A stretch of 64,000 nucleotides of DNA from Opisthocomus hoazin (taxonomy: Eukaryota; Chordata; Aves; Opisthocomiformes; Opisthocomidae), in assembly GCF_030867145.1 (NCBI RefSeq), contig NC_134433.1, positions 10,987,216-11,051,215 of the forward strand. Direction: 5' to 3'. Positions 36,501 through 49,700 of this stretch are shown here, one piece after another. Under the pieces are notes generated by a model that saw nothing but the letters and a program-made list of their open reading frames with translations, was not told where the DNA came from and did no database searches. How positions within the stretch are numbered: position 1 is the first letter of the stretch; each line of letters begins with the position of its first letter. The position numbers and the translations under genes are program-made.

Positions 36501-39500
36501 GTTTCGTAGTCTGTATTTTTATTATTTTTTATGTAGTTGCGTGGCTGTGCTTCAACAGTGGATCGGGATGAAGGTGTCGCTAGTAGAAGGTCGCAGGTCT
36601 GCCCCTCGGCCTGGTTCCCTGCGGCCTTCCCCGGGGATCCAGGCGGGTCGGACTCCCCTTGTGAGCGGTACCGCTGCGGAGTGTGAGGCTGGGGAGCAAA
36701 GTCCCTTAAACTCCAGCCAGGTTAGGTCTGGAGTGTATTTAAGACGCTTAGTAGCATCTTCTGGTGGCTTTTGTGGGTGTTTGTCACCTTGTGCGGGGTT
36801 CGGGTCGTCCCTTTGGGGCAGGGAGTGGCTGTGTTTTCCGAGAGGGCGGGAGGTGAATGGCGCGCTCGAAGGAGCAAAGAAGTTCTCCGAGGGGGTGGTG
36901 GTTTGTCGCGGTCTGAAATCCTGCGGATCTGGGTTGCCTTGGTCTGTGGCAGGGGCACTGTCGCTCGCACGATGGGATGCCGGAGTGACTGCGGGGGTTG
37001 TTCCAGGCAAAATCCAAAGCGAGTTTTGTATTTGGGCCCTGATCTGGCCCAGCGCTGGGAGTTAGTGGCGCTGCGCGGTTTTGGAGAAGGGGTGACATCG
37101 TGGAGGTTGTGATTTAAAGCCATTATTGAGGTGACTTTGTCATACTTTTCTTGTTTGGTCTCGTAGTCGTGAAACTAGCTTCGAAGCGGTGCTTTGTCCT
37201 GGCAGTTCCTCATGCCGGTGCTGTGGGACGGGCGCTGAGCAGCTCTCGGTTTTCCAGTTACCTGAGACTCCTTGGAGACTGGTGACTGATTGCATAGAAG
37301 GACGTTGTCGTGTTTTCCAGGAACAGTGCCTTGCCCAGGAGCTGGACAGGTTGGCCTCCTGGACACAGTTACCCAAGTGTGTTGCGGGGAGGTGGGTTAA
37401 GAAGAGGATTGTAACTCCGTGGAATGCTTTGCTGACAAAAAAATGACACAATACACAATAGAAGGGAGGAATAGGAATATAAAGCCAATTGTACCAATTA
37501 AGAAGATCATTTTATGCAACAAACTATGATTATAAGTGCATCATTCTGGTATTTAATTTTGTTTTGCAGTGTTACCTGGTGTAGAGCAGTCTTTCTCAGT
37601 TCCCCTCTTGCCCTCCTGATGTTTGCTGTATAATCTCCAATTATGCTTTTCTTTTTTTTTTATTCCCTCATAATGGACTACTGGTGACCTAAACTAGACC
37701 TAAAAATTATGCTTGTGAAGTCCTATTGAAATGCTGTCAGTAACAAGTCAGGTAAAAAGTGCATAGAACATTTGGAAGCTTTTCTCTGAGGTTACAGCAC
37801 ACTTGGTTTTAACCTGTGTCCAGGTGAGCATGGCTGATGTTGGCAAAAACCAGAGCGCGTAGAAGCCGATCACTGCTGTTTCTGGGGAGATTTTAGAAGT
37901 TTTAGCTAATCCTCTTCATATTCTTGAATTCCCAGTCAAACAGTACAAAGGTTTTTTTAGATGCTTCTTGTGATTTCATTGAAAAGTGCAGCTATGAGTC
38001 ACATGTAGATGGCGAGGCAGAGTCTGTTAATTCATGAGCACATGCCGCTGCAGGCTGAGCCACCATTGCCACGGGCAGCAGTGAAGAATTTGATGTGGAC
38101 AAGCAAAACTGTAGCTTAAGGTCTGTACTGGCGTCAAAACGCATCTTCATGCTGAAGCGAGTTGTGAGCTGTGTGGGTAGAGTGTTGAAGCCTCTTGGCC
38201 GTTGGGTTTTCGAGGTTTTAAGTAGTGGCTGCAATTTCCCCTGCCAAATTACGGTACCGAACAGCGGGGTTATTCTCAGGTGGCTGATCAGGCTGTGTGT
38301 ACTGTTTCTTTTCTCAGGATCGTTACCAGCCTGAACTGTTTATGCTAGGAAGCAACTGCAATTGCTGAAATTTCTTAATTGCAAGAAAGATGCATATTAA
38401 AACTGTGAAGACTCATGTGATCTATTCTGCAAAGATAGCTACCGTGTTGCTTTCCTAATTTGGAAGCTGTCTAATGGCTTTCATACTTTCTGTTCATGAG
38501 TCTCTTAGATCATACTGCCCCACCCTTGCCTTTAGAGGAAATTAACTCATGTTTAATTACCTTGCTGCTAATTACATGCTTGAATGTTTAGGGTTACACG
38601 TGAATCATGGCTATTTCAACACTTACACGGTTCTTAAGAATCTTGTGGCATTTGGGTCAGTGGTTGCTCTTTGAAATAAGTACATGTTACTTTAAGGAGG
38701 TTTTTCTGTTGGCAAGTTTGTAGTTGTTGGAGACCTTAACCCAACCCCATCCTTCCACCCCCTGAGTTTTGATGCACTTTCTAGTCTACCTTGTACATTT
38801 ATTTTAAGTAACTGAAGCTGCATGCAGTTTTAGGTGGGACTTGTTACTCTCTTGATCTCATATGAAGTATGGTGTACTGTTCAGGCACCAGTAAAACATA
38901 AGCCAGCAACAGTTACTGTCAGAAATGAGTATTTGGAGGCTTACCGGGCTTTTCTTCTTTTCATGCTCTGAAATCCCATGTGTGGGGGTGGCCGTTAATG
39001 ACCAGACAGTTGCAGTGAGGAATGCTGCCTGAGACATTGTGAACGCTCTTTGGAGCACTTTGATATTTTCTAATGAGAAGAATTAATGCAAGTTGTTCAT
39101 TAAGTGCTGTGAAGATTTGAACCTGAGGAGCCGAATCACATTCACTTCAGTCCGGGGAAAAGACTGGTGTCGGTTGGTGCTAAGAGTTGTGCCAAGATTG
39201 TTTTGAGACTGTTGATTTCAAGAAACAGAGTAAGGTAAATAGGTGAGAGAAAAAAAAAACCTCAGAAAACAAACCCAACCCAAAAGCAGACAGAGGCGTT
39301 CAGATGTCAGGAGACAACTCTTTCTTTCTTTTTTTGTTCGTGATCAAAAGCATAGAAGGCTGAAATGGGCTTCCCAGAAGTCAAAGGCAGCTTCATACCT
39401 TGTGTCAGCCTGGCTGTTTCGAGTCTGTTATGTGAAGTCTTTTCCTGGTTTTAGATACGTTTTATGAACTTTGATACCAATATTGAAACTTGTTTATAGA

Positions 39501-42500
39501 ACAGCCTTACAAAGCCACTGCTTTTATTTCCAGAATTAGCATGCAGAGTTACTTAGGAACCGCTTTTCATAGCTTGTAATAATTACAAATTGACTTGCAG
39601 TTACCTCTTACTAAAGACATCTATAGATTGATTAAATGAGACCCCTTTCTACTCAGCTGTGATACGTGAGCTTTTTCAATCGGCTCTTTCATCAAAGGTG
39701 ACCTAGACAATCCAGGACTAATAAATAGTTTATGAAAAAGTCAATATATTGTGTGGCAGCAATGCAATCTGCATTGACAATGAAGGTGTCTGTCTGCCTA
39801 CGCGGTCCCTGGGAAGTAAGGTTGGTACGTGTTAGAGAGGAACAAGAAAAACAAGCTAGAGGTGTCTGAACTCATAAGTCTGTACTACTTCTAAACCTTG
39901 TTTCACACACTGAGCTTTTCCTGAAGCCAAAGCCATGTCTGCAGTCTTTGGAAACCCTGACGTGTTATGAAAGTTATCTGGGGTTTATCGCTGAAAAGAG
40001 CGTGTTACGTAAGTGTAGTCTTTTTCATGTGTGCGTTAAATAAGCCCTTGGTGACAGATCCTATTTTGATGAAAGGAGCCCCTTTTTCATGTTACATAAA
40101 AGCTAAGGATGCACTTGCTTCTTGCTGTGACTGTCATACCTTCTTTAATAAGCTTACTATGAATTTTTCCAGCTACTTTGTAATCTGGTCTGTGTGAAAA
40201 TTAGGGTATAGTCTTTTGCTATTGTTGAGAACTTTGATTCTGATATGAAAGGTGCAATGTCCTGGAGCAATAATTGCTGCTGCTTCAGTCCCCATTACTC
40301 TCAGCAACCTGATCTAGTGGTGGATGTCCCTGCTCTTTGCAGGGGGTTTGGACTAGATGGCCTTTAACGGTTCCTTCCAACTCAAACCATTCTATGATTA
40401 TGGGATACTGACAGAAATGGCCTAAGGATTTGTGGACTTTATAACAGGACGAGAGAGCACCTTTTGGAAACTTAGAGCTAGTTTTGTGCTTTATGTAACT
40501 GGCCTGCATATCAAGATACCACGTGTGATCATCAGGCATTGGCAAACTTTTGAGCTCTCTTCTTATCCCATAGTTTTATCTGTGAACTAGTGCTGATTAT
40601 GAAGGTTTTGTCTTTATTCCCATGACAAGGTAATGGAAGATACTCAGAGGGAAAAATAAGTAAAAAGGTATATGGTTGCCTAATTCTGTGTCAGTGCAGT
40701 CTGGTTAGTTCGGCACTGATGTTGGTGAACTTCACTGTGTTTATATGTGAGCTGTCAAGATGTCAGAGGTTGGATGTCCAGCCTGATGTGCTCGGGGCTA
40801 GACCCATACAGGAATGTGGGCATCTAAGGTGGGATGTAAGCCAGGTGTTGCTGCCTGAGCTTTGGTGTCTGTTGTAGATTGTGTTCTGGTGCCTGTAGCA
40901 GTTAAGATTGTAGATTGCAGTCTGCACGTGTTGTGTGAAGACTGTGATGGAAGACTTCAAGGCTTTGATGGAATCCCTTTGTGGATTTAGATGCATCCTT
41001 ACTGCTTCCCCTGGTAAACTTGGGCTTCCAGACCTGAAACTGAAAATCTTTGAAAACTAGAATATAGGTTTTATTAAGCACTTTTCTTCAATGAACACTG
41101 TTGCACTTCAGGTCAGTGGAAAACATTTCTTAAAAAAAGCCCTTCCCTCTTTCCTCCACTCTCCCCCAACCCCCTTGGCTGACCTTAAGGCTTTGGTTCT
41201 TTTTTCTTCAATAATACTTATAAGAAAACATATCTTTCCTGTGCCTTAACTCTTTTTGTGTTTTCTTTACTGGATCTTTGAAGACAGATTGAAGTATGTG
41301 ACTCGGGAAAAGTGATGTGGCTGTTGGCCAGCAGTATTTTGCAGAAAAGTTGGTTTTTCTGGTTTTGGCTCAGATGTCTGCTTCCGTGACTGTGGTAACC
41401 GAAACCCTGTAGTGTTTGCACATACATTTTGAGTTGCAGCTTTGACAGAGTCATAGAGGAACTGTTGGGCAGACAGCTGGTTTATCCTTCATAAAAAAAA
41501 AAAAGTGAATTTCCGTTTTCTCAAGTAAGAGCCATGATTTTTTTTTTTATATATTCTTGGATGGCAAACTTGACAGGAAAAAACTAGAGGTGTGAGCAAG
41601 GGACAAGAAATCTCTGAGTTGGTATTGCACTTTTTAAAAGTATTTGCTCTAAGTAAATGGGTGCTCAAAATACTACTGAATAAAAAGAAAAAATTTAAAT
41701 GGGTCAAGGTACAACAAGAAAAATGTGTTGATAGGAAGATGTATTCAAGAGCTTCAGAATGAATTGCATTAAAGCGAGTAAAAAGCTAATTTTGAATTAA
41801 ACCACAGTGGTGATTTTTCCACATGGTAGACATTGTAACAAAACTAAATATTCTAAGATGCTTAGTTTTAGAAAGAAACTACAGGAGGAGAAAAAGCTAG
41901 TGAAGGAGATCTGATCTGTCGTTAAGGACCTTTGTTGTGCAACCCTTCAAATATATCTTAACATAGCATGTACTGTATGCCTCGTCTACCAGTGGCGCAC
42001 AAGTATTCATCTGCTCTTGAGATCACTACAGTTCGGAAAAATAAAGCTTGACATCTAGAACAGCCTGGAAAGATGCAGCCGTGGGCAGCTGATGCCATAG
42101 CTCGGGGTCAGTATGCTGTGCCGGCCTGGGGATGCACATGGCAGTAAGACAAGGAGCTCTGTGGTATCCATACAAGCTGTTAGCTGTGGGACAGATGCGC
42201 TGACTGCCAGCGATGGGAAAGCTGTCCGTGTTGTGACTGTCCATAAGAAATCCACTTTTGCAGCCATGATGCAACAGCAGGGATCCTCTAAGGAACAACG
42301 CACACGCTGTGTTAGGTGGAGTTTAAAGATGGTGATCACATAAAGGGGTTGGGTGTTTTCCATTTTTCCATTTCAGAGGAAAATGGGAGGGAAGAAGCTT
42401 TTACTTGCAAATAAGTAGGAAGGGGAAAGAGATTTTATAAATTAATAACTAAGTCTTAAGAGCCTGTTCTTTTTCTCAACTTTTCAAAGGGGTGATACTA

Positions 42501-45500
42501 ATTAACAAAGATACTAAACTTTGAGGTCTGGTATTGGTACAGAAATGCTTGAAAAAAGTCTGTATCATGGTGTTTCTGAGGAGCTGTGTAAGAAAGTGTC
42601 ATTTCTGCTTTCCTTGATGATATTAGCTTTGCTCAGTCAGTGCTTCAAATAGTTCTGCGGTGACGTAGGAGTATACTTTAAATTACAGGCGTTTGCTCCT
42701 GGGAGGGACACATTGTGCTTCTTGGAGTTGCTGCGAAGTGTTTTAATTGGGATACAGGAGATGTACAAAGAGTGTTTGGTGGAGTGCACCTCTCCAAAAG
42801 GAACTAGTTCAATTTATTTATGATCTTCTGGTACTTCATTGTTCTTCTTGATTAGATTTTTTTTTTTTTTTTTTTAATGTGGAAGTTTGTTACCTTCCTT
42901 ACTATTGTTTTCCTCGCTTCTCAGTGGTTGGGCAGTCTGGAGGCTGTTCAGAGTTGCCTACTGCTTCGACTCCAGAAGAACAACAAATTTGTTCTTTCTG
43001 TTGGATTATGTGACTCGGAAGTGAGCTTTGAACAGGTCGTGCCTTCAGGGCAGGAAGGAAAATAAGAGGTCTGACCATGCAAAAGAAGAGATGTGACTGT
43101 GCAAATACATCTAGTAGTTGATTCTGAATCAAGAATGATATACCTTTAGCTGGAGGGGAAGGGAGAGAAGGGAAGAAAGAAAGGAGAAAAAAAGCATTTC
43201 AAACACTCAGAAGTTCCAACGAAACACTTTCAGGAATGAAAGGTCATAAAGTATACAGTGATTTAGTTGCAGAGAGTTGACTTGAGATGGATTTTTCATA
43301 TTCAGTTTATTAAAACTTGCGTTGTTCCATTTGTCAAAATGTAAATACTGACCTGCAAAAACTGGCTGTGAAACTTTTTTTGTAATGGCCTTGTGACTTT
43401 AAAGGAAGCAGAAAGCCTCAGCTTCAAGTGCAGTCCGAGATTTCTTCATCCTGATTCGGGGTGACCTCTTCTGTCCCTGGGTCTGACGCTGATGTAACTG
43501 CAATCGAGAGTACTTGAAGAGGAGGCCACAGAACAGCTTGCTTTCTGGTGGCTTGGTTTTGCAGCTGTTTACAGACCTCTCCCGAAAGAATGGCAAAAAG
43601 AAAAAAAGAAAGACTCTTGGCACCAAGAGACCTGCCTTTCTTCCTTCCTCCAGGGAAAGTGCTGAACTTTGACACTGAACAGAGCCTTATTTTGAGTTCT
43701 AGTGTACGCAAAGGGCTAGGAGGATGTCGAAGGTACTTCTGGCACTAGCATGTGATGAAAGCTCTGTGGATACAGACAACTGAGTTTTGTGCATCTCTAG
43801 AGATAGTGAATGTGCACAATTGGCATAGAAACCGAGTATGCTGTTAAGCTTTCAGAAAGCAACCGGTTGATGTGGCACAGAAGGAAGGACATGTATTTCA
43901 TTGTACTTTGTTAGTTTTCAAAAAATCTGAGTGTCTGAAGCACAGTGCTTTTGAGTAAGAACAACAGATGCCTGAATTCGTTGAATCTGCCTACAGACTG
44001 CAATTGCAAAGCTGTTGTAACTTACTCCGTTGTAGTGGCTGATAGGATCAGGGATCTTATTTCCTTGGGTGGCAGAGATGGGTGTAAAATTTCTGAGGTT
44101 TGTGTTACAAAAATGATTTTATTTGTTGTATCTTCATAGCTCCCTGTAGCTTACAATGAAAACATTCATTTACCATTAATGGCAATATTGGAAACTTTGT
44201 GCGTGGTGGTTTTTTTCTAGTATAGGCACCTGCAGCAGAAGTCTCTAATCAAAGTGCTGCTGCAGCTTCTGGTTTTAGGAACCAGTCTTTAAACTGTTTC
44301 AGGAGCAACTGAAGAGTTTCCAGCTTTTCACTTCCCTATTCTTTTCAGAATTGGTGCTAAAGGGCATGAGTGGTGCTCTGAGAATGGGCGGTGTTTCCAG
44401 ACACTGCCAACGTGCAATTTCCATCCCAAGCTGTGCAGCTGACAAACGTTTGATGTTTAATTTCTGGTCTGCTAAATAGATTGTCAGGCAGCAGATCCAT
44501 GTACTGTTACAACCAGCATAAAGACCTTGCTTGAGGAATCGGAAAATGAAGATAGTGCAGAAACCAAGAGATTTTTGTGAAGACAATGTACTTATTTTCC
44601 CCTGTTAATTTGCCCGTATGGGAATGAAGTGCTCTCAAATATTTAAAAACTGGTTGGTTTTTTTCATTTTGCTTTGCAGAAGTGTATTAATGTCTGTTTA
44701 ACTGTCAGACATTTCTGTGGGAAAGAAGAGGGAGTATTCAGCTGTTCTCTGTCTATGTAAATGAGAAAATGTCTTTAGAAATTATGCTATTAAGAAACTG
44801 ATTCTCTTAATCTACAGGGCTCTACACTGAAACTATTTTTAGTTTATTTTTAGAAACTCATTACTTCTTTCGAAGATAGAAAAAATGTTAGTGGAAGGAG
44901 CCTTAATACTTACATAGATAAGATGGACTTTAATTTGTTCCCCCCCCTCAGAGAAAATAATATGTGTTTCCTGTTGCTTTACTTAAAATAATTTGTTTAG
45001 ATTAATGGGAAATGTTAAACATTATCAGTCTTTTAAAGTGGTTGATCTTATATCATTCAGCTTGGAACAAAATAACTGTTGCTTCCTGTGGTAGAAAACT
45101 GTCTGTGGTAATGACAGTTGTGCGTATCATATCTGTTTTGCTCGATGAGAGAAGAGTTTGGGGCTCTTTCTGAGAGTGCAAGAGCTTCCAGGGGCGAGTA
45201 AGCTTTGCTGGGCAGAAACATGAACAACCAGAGATTGGATTCCTCGTGTGTATGGACTTAGGGGTCATTATGAATCTTGGGGGGGAAAACCAACATTACT
45301 CTGACAGTCACTGACAGTCTTTAATTTAAGAAAATCGCTTTTCATCTTACTTTCCATACATTGTAGCTCAATGTGTGTCCTGTTTTCCTTGTGTGTTCTT
45401 AAGTAGTGCACAGGAGGGGAGGGCAGGATATTCTTACTTGCGGGGCAGTGTTGGTTTAAAAATTTTCTGGTTTTCCTGTTAGGGGAAGGATGTCTTAGGG

Positions 45501-46558
45501 ATGGCTTTGGTTACGAATGGGAGAGCAGGAAATCAAATTGCTAAGGTGCTTGCTCAGCTTATGTGAAACACTCTCTGCTGAGGATCACAGGAAGAAAAAG
45601 GGGCTGGATTTGGTGACCAAGATCTGCTTTGCAGTGCCTTGCTGTGATATTTCTAGTGTCGGTGTAGGTCAATATTGCAATCCAAATGTCCCTGTCCATA
45701 TGCGGACCTTACACTTACTAATGCAGGTGATCCTGTGCTGCGTTTCTCCTAAAATGAATGCGGCATTTAGAATTAGAATGTTGAAATGCCCTTGGGAGCA
45801 ATCTAGCCTGTGGGATGGTTTCTGTCAAGCAAAAAAAGAAAGGGGAGGGCTGGATTGTTGGAAGACAGGCTCTGCACAATGATGGTATAGGCATAAAAAT
45901 AAATCTTTTTGTTGCATTCGCTGTGTATAAATTCTGTAGAGCTATGCTTTATACAGGTGCCAAACTTAACGATGAAGTAACTGGAGTGCTGCAGGAGATG
46001 GAGGTGCATCTCATCCATATTAACATACTCTGCTGGGTTAGCTGTGATACCTCACTGTGCTGCGAAGACGTATTCTTTGAGGCTGAAGTTACATTATCTA
46101 CAGTCTCATCAGTATGATTCTTTGCAGAGACAGTCTCGGCCTGAATACAAACCTATTTACATTTTGTCTCTTACTCGGTTTGCTTCTCTATGGTGACTGT
46201 AACTTCCTGTATTTCTTTTTTTCTTCCATTGCTTTGTGCCTCCGCGACTGTTGGAACAATGTGCTGCTGAGATCAGAGAATGGTGCCTTTCTCCCCATGT
46301 GTGTGTAGCTGTGCAACCGGCCATGCAGGCCTGCTGTCTGGTACTGTTTGCGGGTCAGAGCTGTACAGACAAATGCTGATGCTGGCATTGGCTTTCCGGG
46401 CTGTACAGTTATGTAATTGCAGCCTTTATGTTGTTGCTATGGAACTATTCAATAATTAAAATAGGCAACTTCTTTTGAAGGCTTGCCTTTCAGAAAGAAT
46501 TTATTTCTAGCAAGCTGTTAACCATGTTTCTGTCTCTAACCCTTTTCTCTTTAAACAG
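36132..46558 (+). other. RABGEF1: RABGEF1 5' intron, about 10.4 kb (inferred)
   Basis: The intron spans from the CpG-island donor to the acceptor ctctttaaacag before the start-codon exon. It holds one CR1 fragment, a long T-run near 42857-42876, and numerous short ORFs without domain features (such as 36478-37065 and 45517-45882). No other gene is recognised. Confidence 0.6.
40300..40400 (+). mobile_element. CR1 LINE 3' fragment, plus orientation
   Basis: It reads cagcaacctgatctagtgg, then ggggtttggactagatggcc, then ttccttccaactcaaaccat and ttctatgatta, the canonical CR1 3' end. About 100 bp are recognisable. It lies in the RABGEF1 5' intron. Confidence 0.9.
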
Positions 46559-46565
46559 GAAGAAA

Positions 46566-46744
46566 ATGAACCTGAAATCTGAACGCAGAGGAATTCACGT
46601 TGATCAGTCGGAGCTACTGTGCAAGAAGGGATGTGGTTACTATGGCAATCCTGCTTGGCAGGGATTTTGCTCCAAGTGCTGGAGAGAGGAATACCATAAG
46701 GCCAGGCAGAAACAGATTCAAGAGGATTGGGAGCTGGCAGAGCG
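46566..46744 (+). CDS. RABGEF1: RABGEF1 first coding exon, residues 1-60
   Basis: The exon begins at 46559 with seven untranslated bases (GAAGAAA) before the ATG. It encodes the A20 zinc finger ([19 protein letters not shown]) and most of the MIU helix, then splits Arg60 at CG|gtaaag. An upstream in-frame extension exists only if the intron is retained. Confidence 0.96.
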
Positions 46745-49700
46745 GTAAAGAGCTCCCTTTATTCCTTCCTCTTCTACAGTAGGGTGACTTCACTAAACAC
46801 TATTCCTGTCTCCTATTTTCTAGTCCTATGTGCTCTGGCTCAGTTTCATCACAAGTTCTCCAATTTGACCTTTCCAGCAGGAATTAAAATCTTCCTTTTG
46901 ACGCAAGATGAATATTTATGATATTTTAATTTAAGAGGTTTCAAAAGAAAGTCTGTGAAGTAACAAATGGAAACACCCCCAACCGCTCAACAAATACTTT
47001 GACCTGATTTGCATACTGAAATCTGTAATTCTACCTAGCAGTTGGAAGGGTGAAGGTGACAATTTTGATTAAAATACCTCTGCCTCTGAAGACCGCAGTT
47101 GTTGTCTTGAATATAGCCAGCACAATGGTTTTACATTTCAGCTACTGATGAAAAAAATGGTTCTAATCTTGCCTGTCATTGTTCTTTTAAACTGCAGGGT
47201 TAAATCCCAAAGCATAAAAGCTTTAGCTTTAATAATTTAGGTAATTTTTCTAAGCATGTGTTTTCTGCAAAACAGTCTAGTTTTCTTAGTGTGATAAATG
47301 CTTCACCCTGAAAATGGGTGTTGGAGGAAATCTGTCCTTGATTAAGAAAATAAGAGCAGCTACAACAGGACTGGCTAGAAAGCAAAAGCATTATGCACTG
47401 CCTGAGAAACTGCAAAGCATCTTCGTTTGTACTACAGCTGCCCTGTGTGTCACTTCCAGGTGTGAGTTACAGGACATCCACTCAAAATTAACTGCTTCAG
47501 GGTTATGCGAATTCTTGAGATGGAGGAGCATCCAGCTGTGTATTGAATTGATTGAGTTGAATTGAGCTGGCCAAGATGTTTGTTCATGTTCACACAGACT
47601 CTCTACATATGCTTACCTTAATGTATTAGTGGTATATGCCAGAACCCTAGGCAGAAGTACAAATGCCTGAGATGTCTGCACTCGAATTTGGAAGCCTTCG
47701 GTGAACTTGAGTTACGTAGTGATACCTTACCCAAGGTCACTGGAGGGGAGTGGGGGGGGAGAGCAGAAATAAAAATACAGAAAAGGCATTTAAGTGCACT
47801 GTTCACATCAGCCTGCCTGAAGAAGGTGACATCTGTGGAAGCTCTCTGAACTTGAGCTGGGTTCAAACTGATGGTTGTAGTTTGGAATCTGTAAGTTTTC
47901 TGGTATCGAACTACCCTTGACCACCCTACCTTTAGTTTGTTTTTAAAGTTCTCTGCTGTCTGGCACTGATACAAATTAACTGCAAAGAAAGGTAGAAAGA
48001 AGTGCTTGAAACCTTTTCTAGCCTAATCGGAAGGTGCCAGGTAGGCTGCTGAGTACAGTACAGAGGACATGTCTTTTTTATCTTCTGCCAGTATTGGCAA
48101 TTTAAGCCAAATTTGGCTTAAACAATAAAAACTTCAATATTATTAGAACACATAGTTATACTGTCAGTCATACAACATCTGTGTACAATAAAGTGGGGCA
48201 TTTAAGGAATTCTTTGATAAGTAACTGTTCGGTAGGGAGATGCTGGAGGAACAGATAGGCTGTGATTGTTTGTTGTAGTGAACAGACTGGCTTCTCAGCA
48301 CAGATCAGATACAATTCCTGCCTCAGGAGGTTGCAAATGCAAGGCCATTTATGGTCCATCCTGAGCTGGATGGATGTTTAAAAAAAATTGCTCAATCTTT
48401 TAGCATCTTCAAGGGCAATATAATTTAACCTATTTTAATCCTCCTGCGTAGAAAGAAAAGTAGCTGTTGAAGAATTAGTATGTTTGCCCCCCGCTGCTTT
48501 GTACGTGTAGATTAAAAGATGGACTTCGTCTTTGCAAAGCACCCATCAGTGTTGCAGTGAAGTGGTTTGCCTCATTCATTCAAGCAAGCATTTGTATTAC
48601 CAAGACTTTGAAAACAAATTCTGACAACAATGATCTATTTTCCAGAATATTTCTGGGATTGTGACAGGGTATTTCACTTGCTCAGCTGCGAGCCATGGTT
48701 TTTATCTTCAGTGAAATGGTAAAGGATTGCCTGTGGTAATAGGCTGTGAAACTCGGAACACGATGCAGGGAGGAAGGCAACTAAATCGATTATTGGAAGT
48801 CCTCCCACAGTCTTTCCCCTCACCTCTACCTTTGTAGAATTCAGAGTTGTGACATGAGGGGAAGGTGACCATGATTATGCTTCAGTCCCCTCCCTTTTGA
48901 CCTTACTGTTCAATCCTCCCTGTCCATCTTAAGCTTTCCCTCACTTTCACTATTGCAACATGAAAAGAGTGGACATAATGTGGTGAAGGGAGATGTGAGA
49001 GGAAGCAAGAAGTGAAGATGGGCGTTGAGGAGAATTAGCTTGTCAAATGAGTAATTAATTTATTGTACAGTAATAAATAAATAAAAGTGTATTTGTGCTT
49101 GTTTTAAGCACTGAAATTAGACCTATGTTTTTCTAATTCCAGGCTTCAGCGTGAGGAGGAAGAAGCATATGCCAGTAGTCAGAGTACCCAAGGGGCGCAA
49201 TCCCTGACCTTTTCAAAATTTGAAGAAAAGAAAACCAATGAGAAAACACGAAAGGTCACAACTGTGAAGAAGTTCTTCACTGCTTCTTCCAGGACAGGAG
49301 CTAAGAAGGGTAACTTTCCCCTTTGCTTTTAATGGTTCTATACAACATTTTAAGTAAAAAAAGTATTTTTGATTGATGTATAGTGCTAAAAGGCAGTAGT
49401 AGTGCTCTGTGACTTGACTTTAAAAAGTTGGAATAATGTTGCTTCTGGAGAGTGATTGCTATATGTGAAATCTTACTGAAAACAGAGGAATACATGAGCA
49501 TTTGGGCGATGCCAGATAATCTTTTAAATAGAACAGTGCACTTCCAAACCTGTGGCTGTGTTTGTGTTAGTTACACAGGAGTTCTTCCACTGAAGTGTAG
49601 TATGAACGTATTCCTGGGGGTGGCTTGCCACTGCACTGCTGAGTGGAAGTATCTTGTTTGTATGATGCACATTCTTGCTAGATTCATGAGTCAACCATAG

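Noticed and set aside
35503-37123. Long overlapping ORFs on both strands (up to about 195 codons) in and beside the RABGEF1 CpG island
   Set aside because: Several frames are open at once, as expected in GC-rich DNA with few stop codons. The products are Pro/Arg/Ala/Gly-rich with no domain, and a promoter explanation fits.
42877-43065. 62-codon ORF starting MWKFVTFLTIVFLASQWLG, resembling a signal peptide
   Set aside because: It follows a long T-run, has no family features after the hydrophobic start, and no splice or promoter context. Probably chance.
45517-45882. 121-codon ORF in the RABGEF1 5' intron
   Set aside because: No domain and no flanking splice signals of note. An ORF of this size is expected by chance over 64 kb.
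46524-46565. Upstream ATG extending the RABGEF1 N-terminus ([14 protein letters not shown])
   Set aside because: It lies in the pyrimidine tract of the acceptor ending at 46558, so it is intronic. Human begins at the equivalent of 46566.
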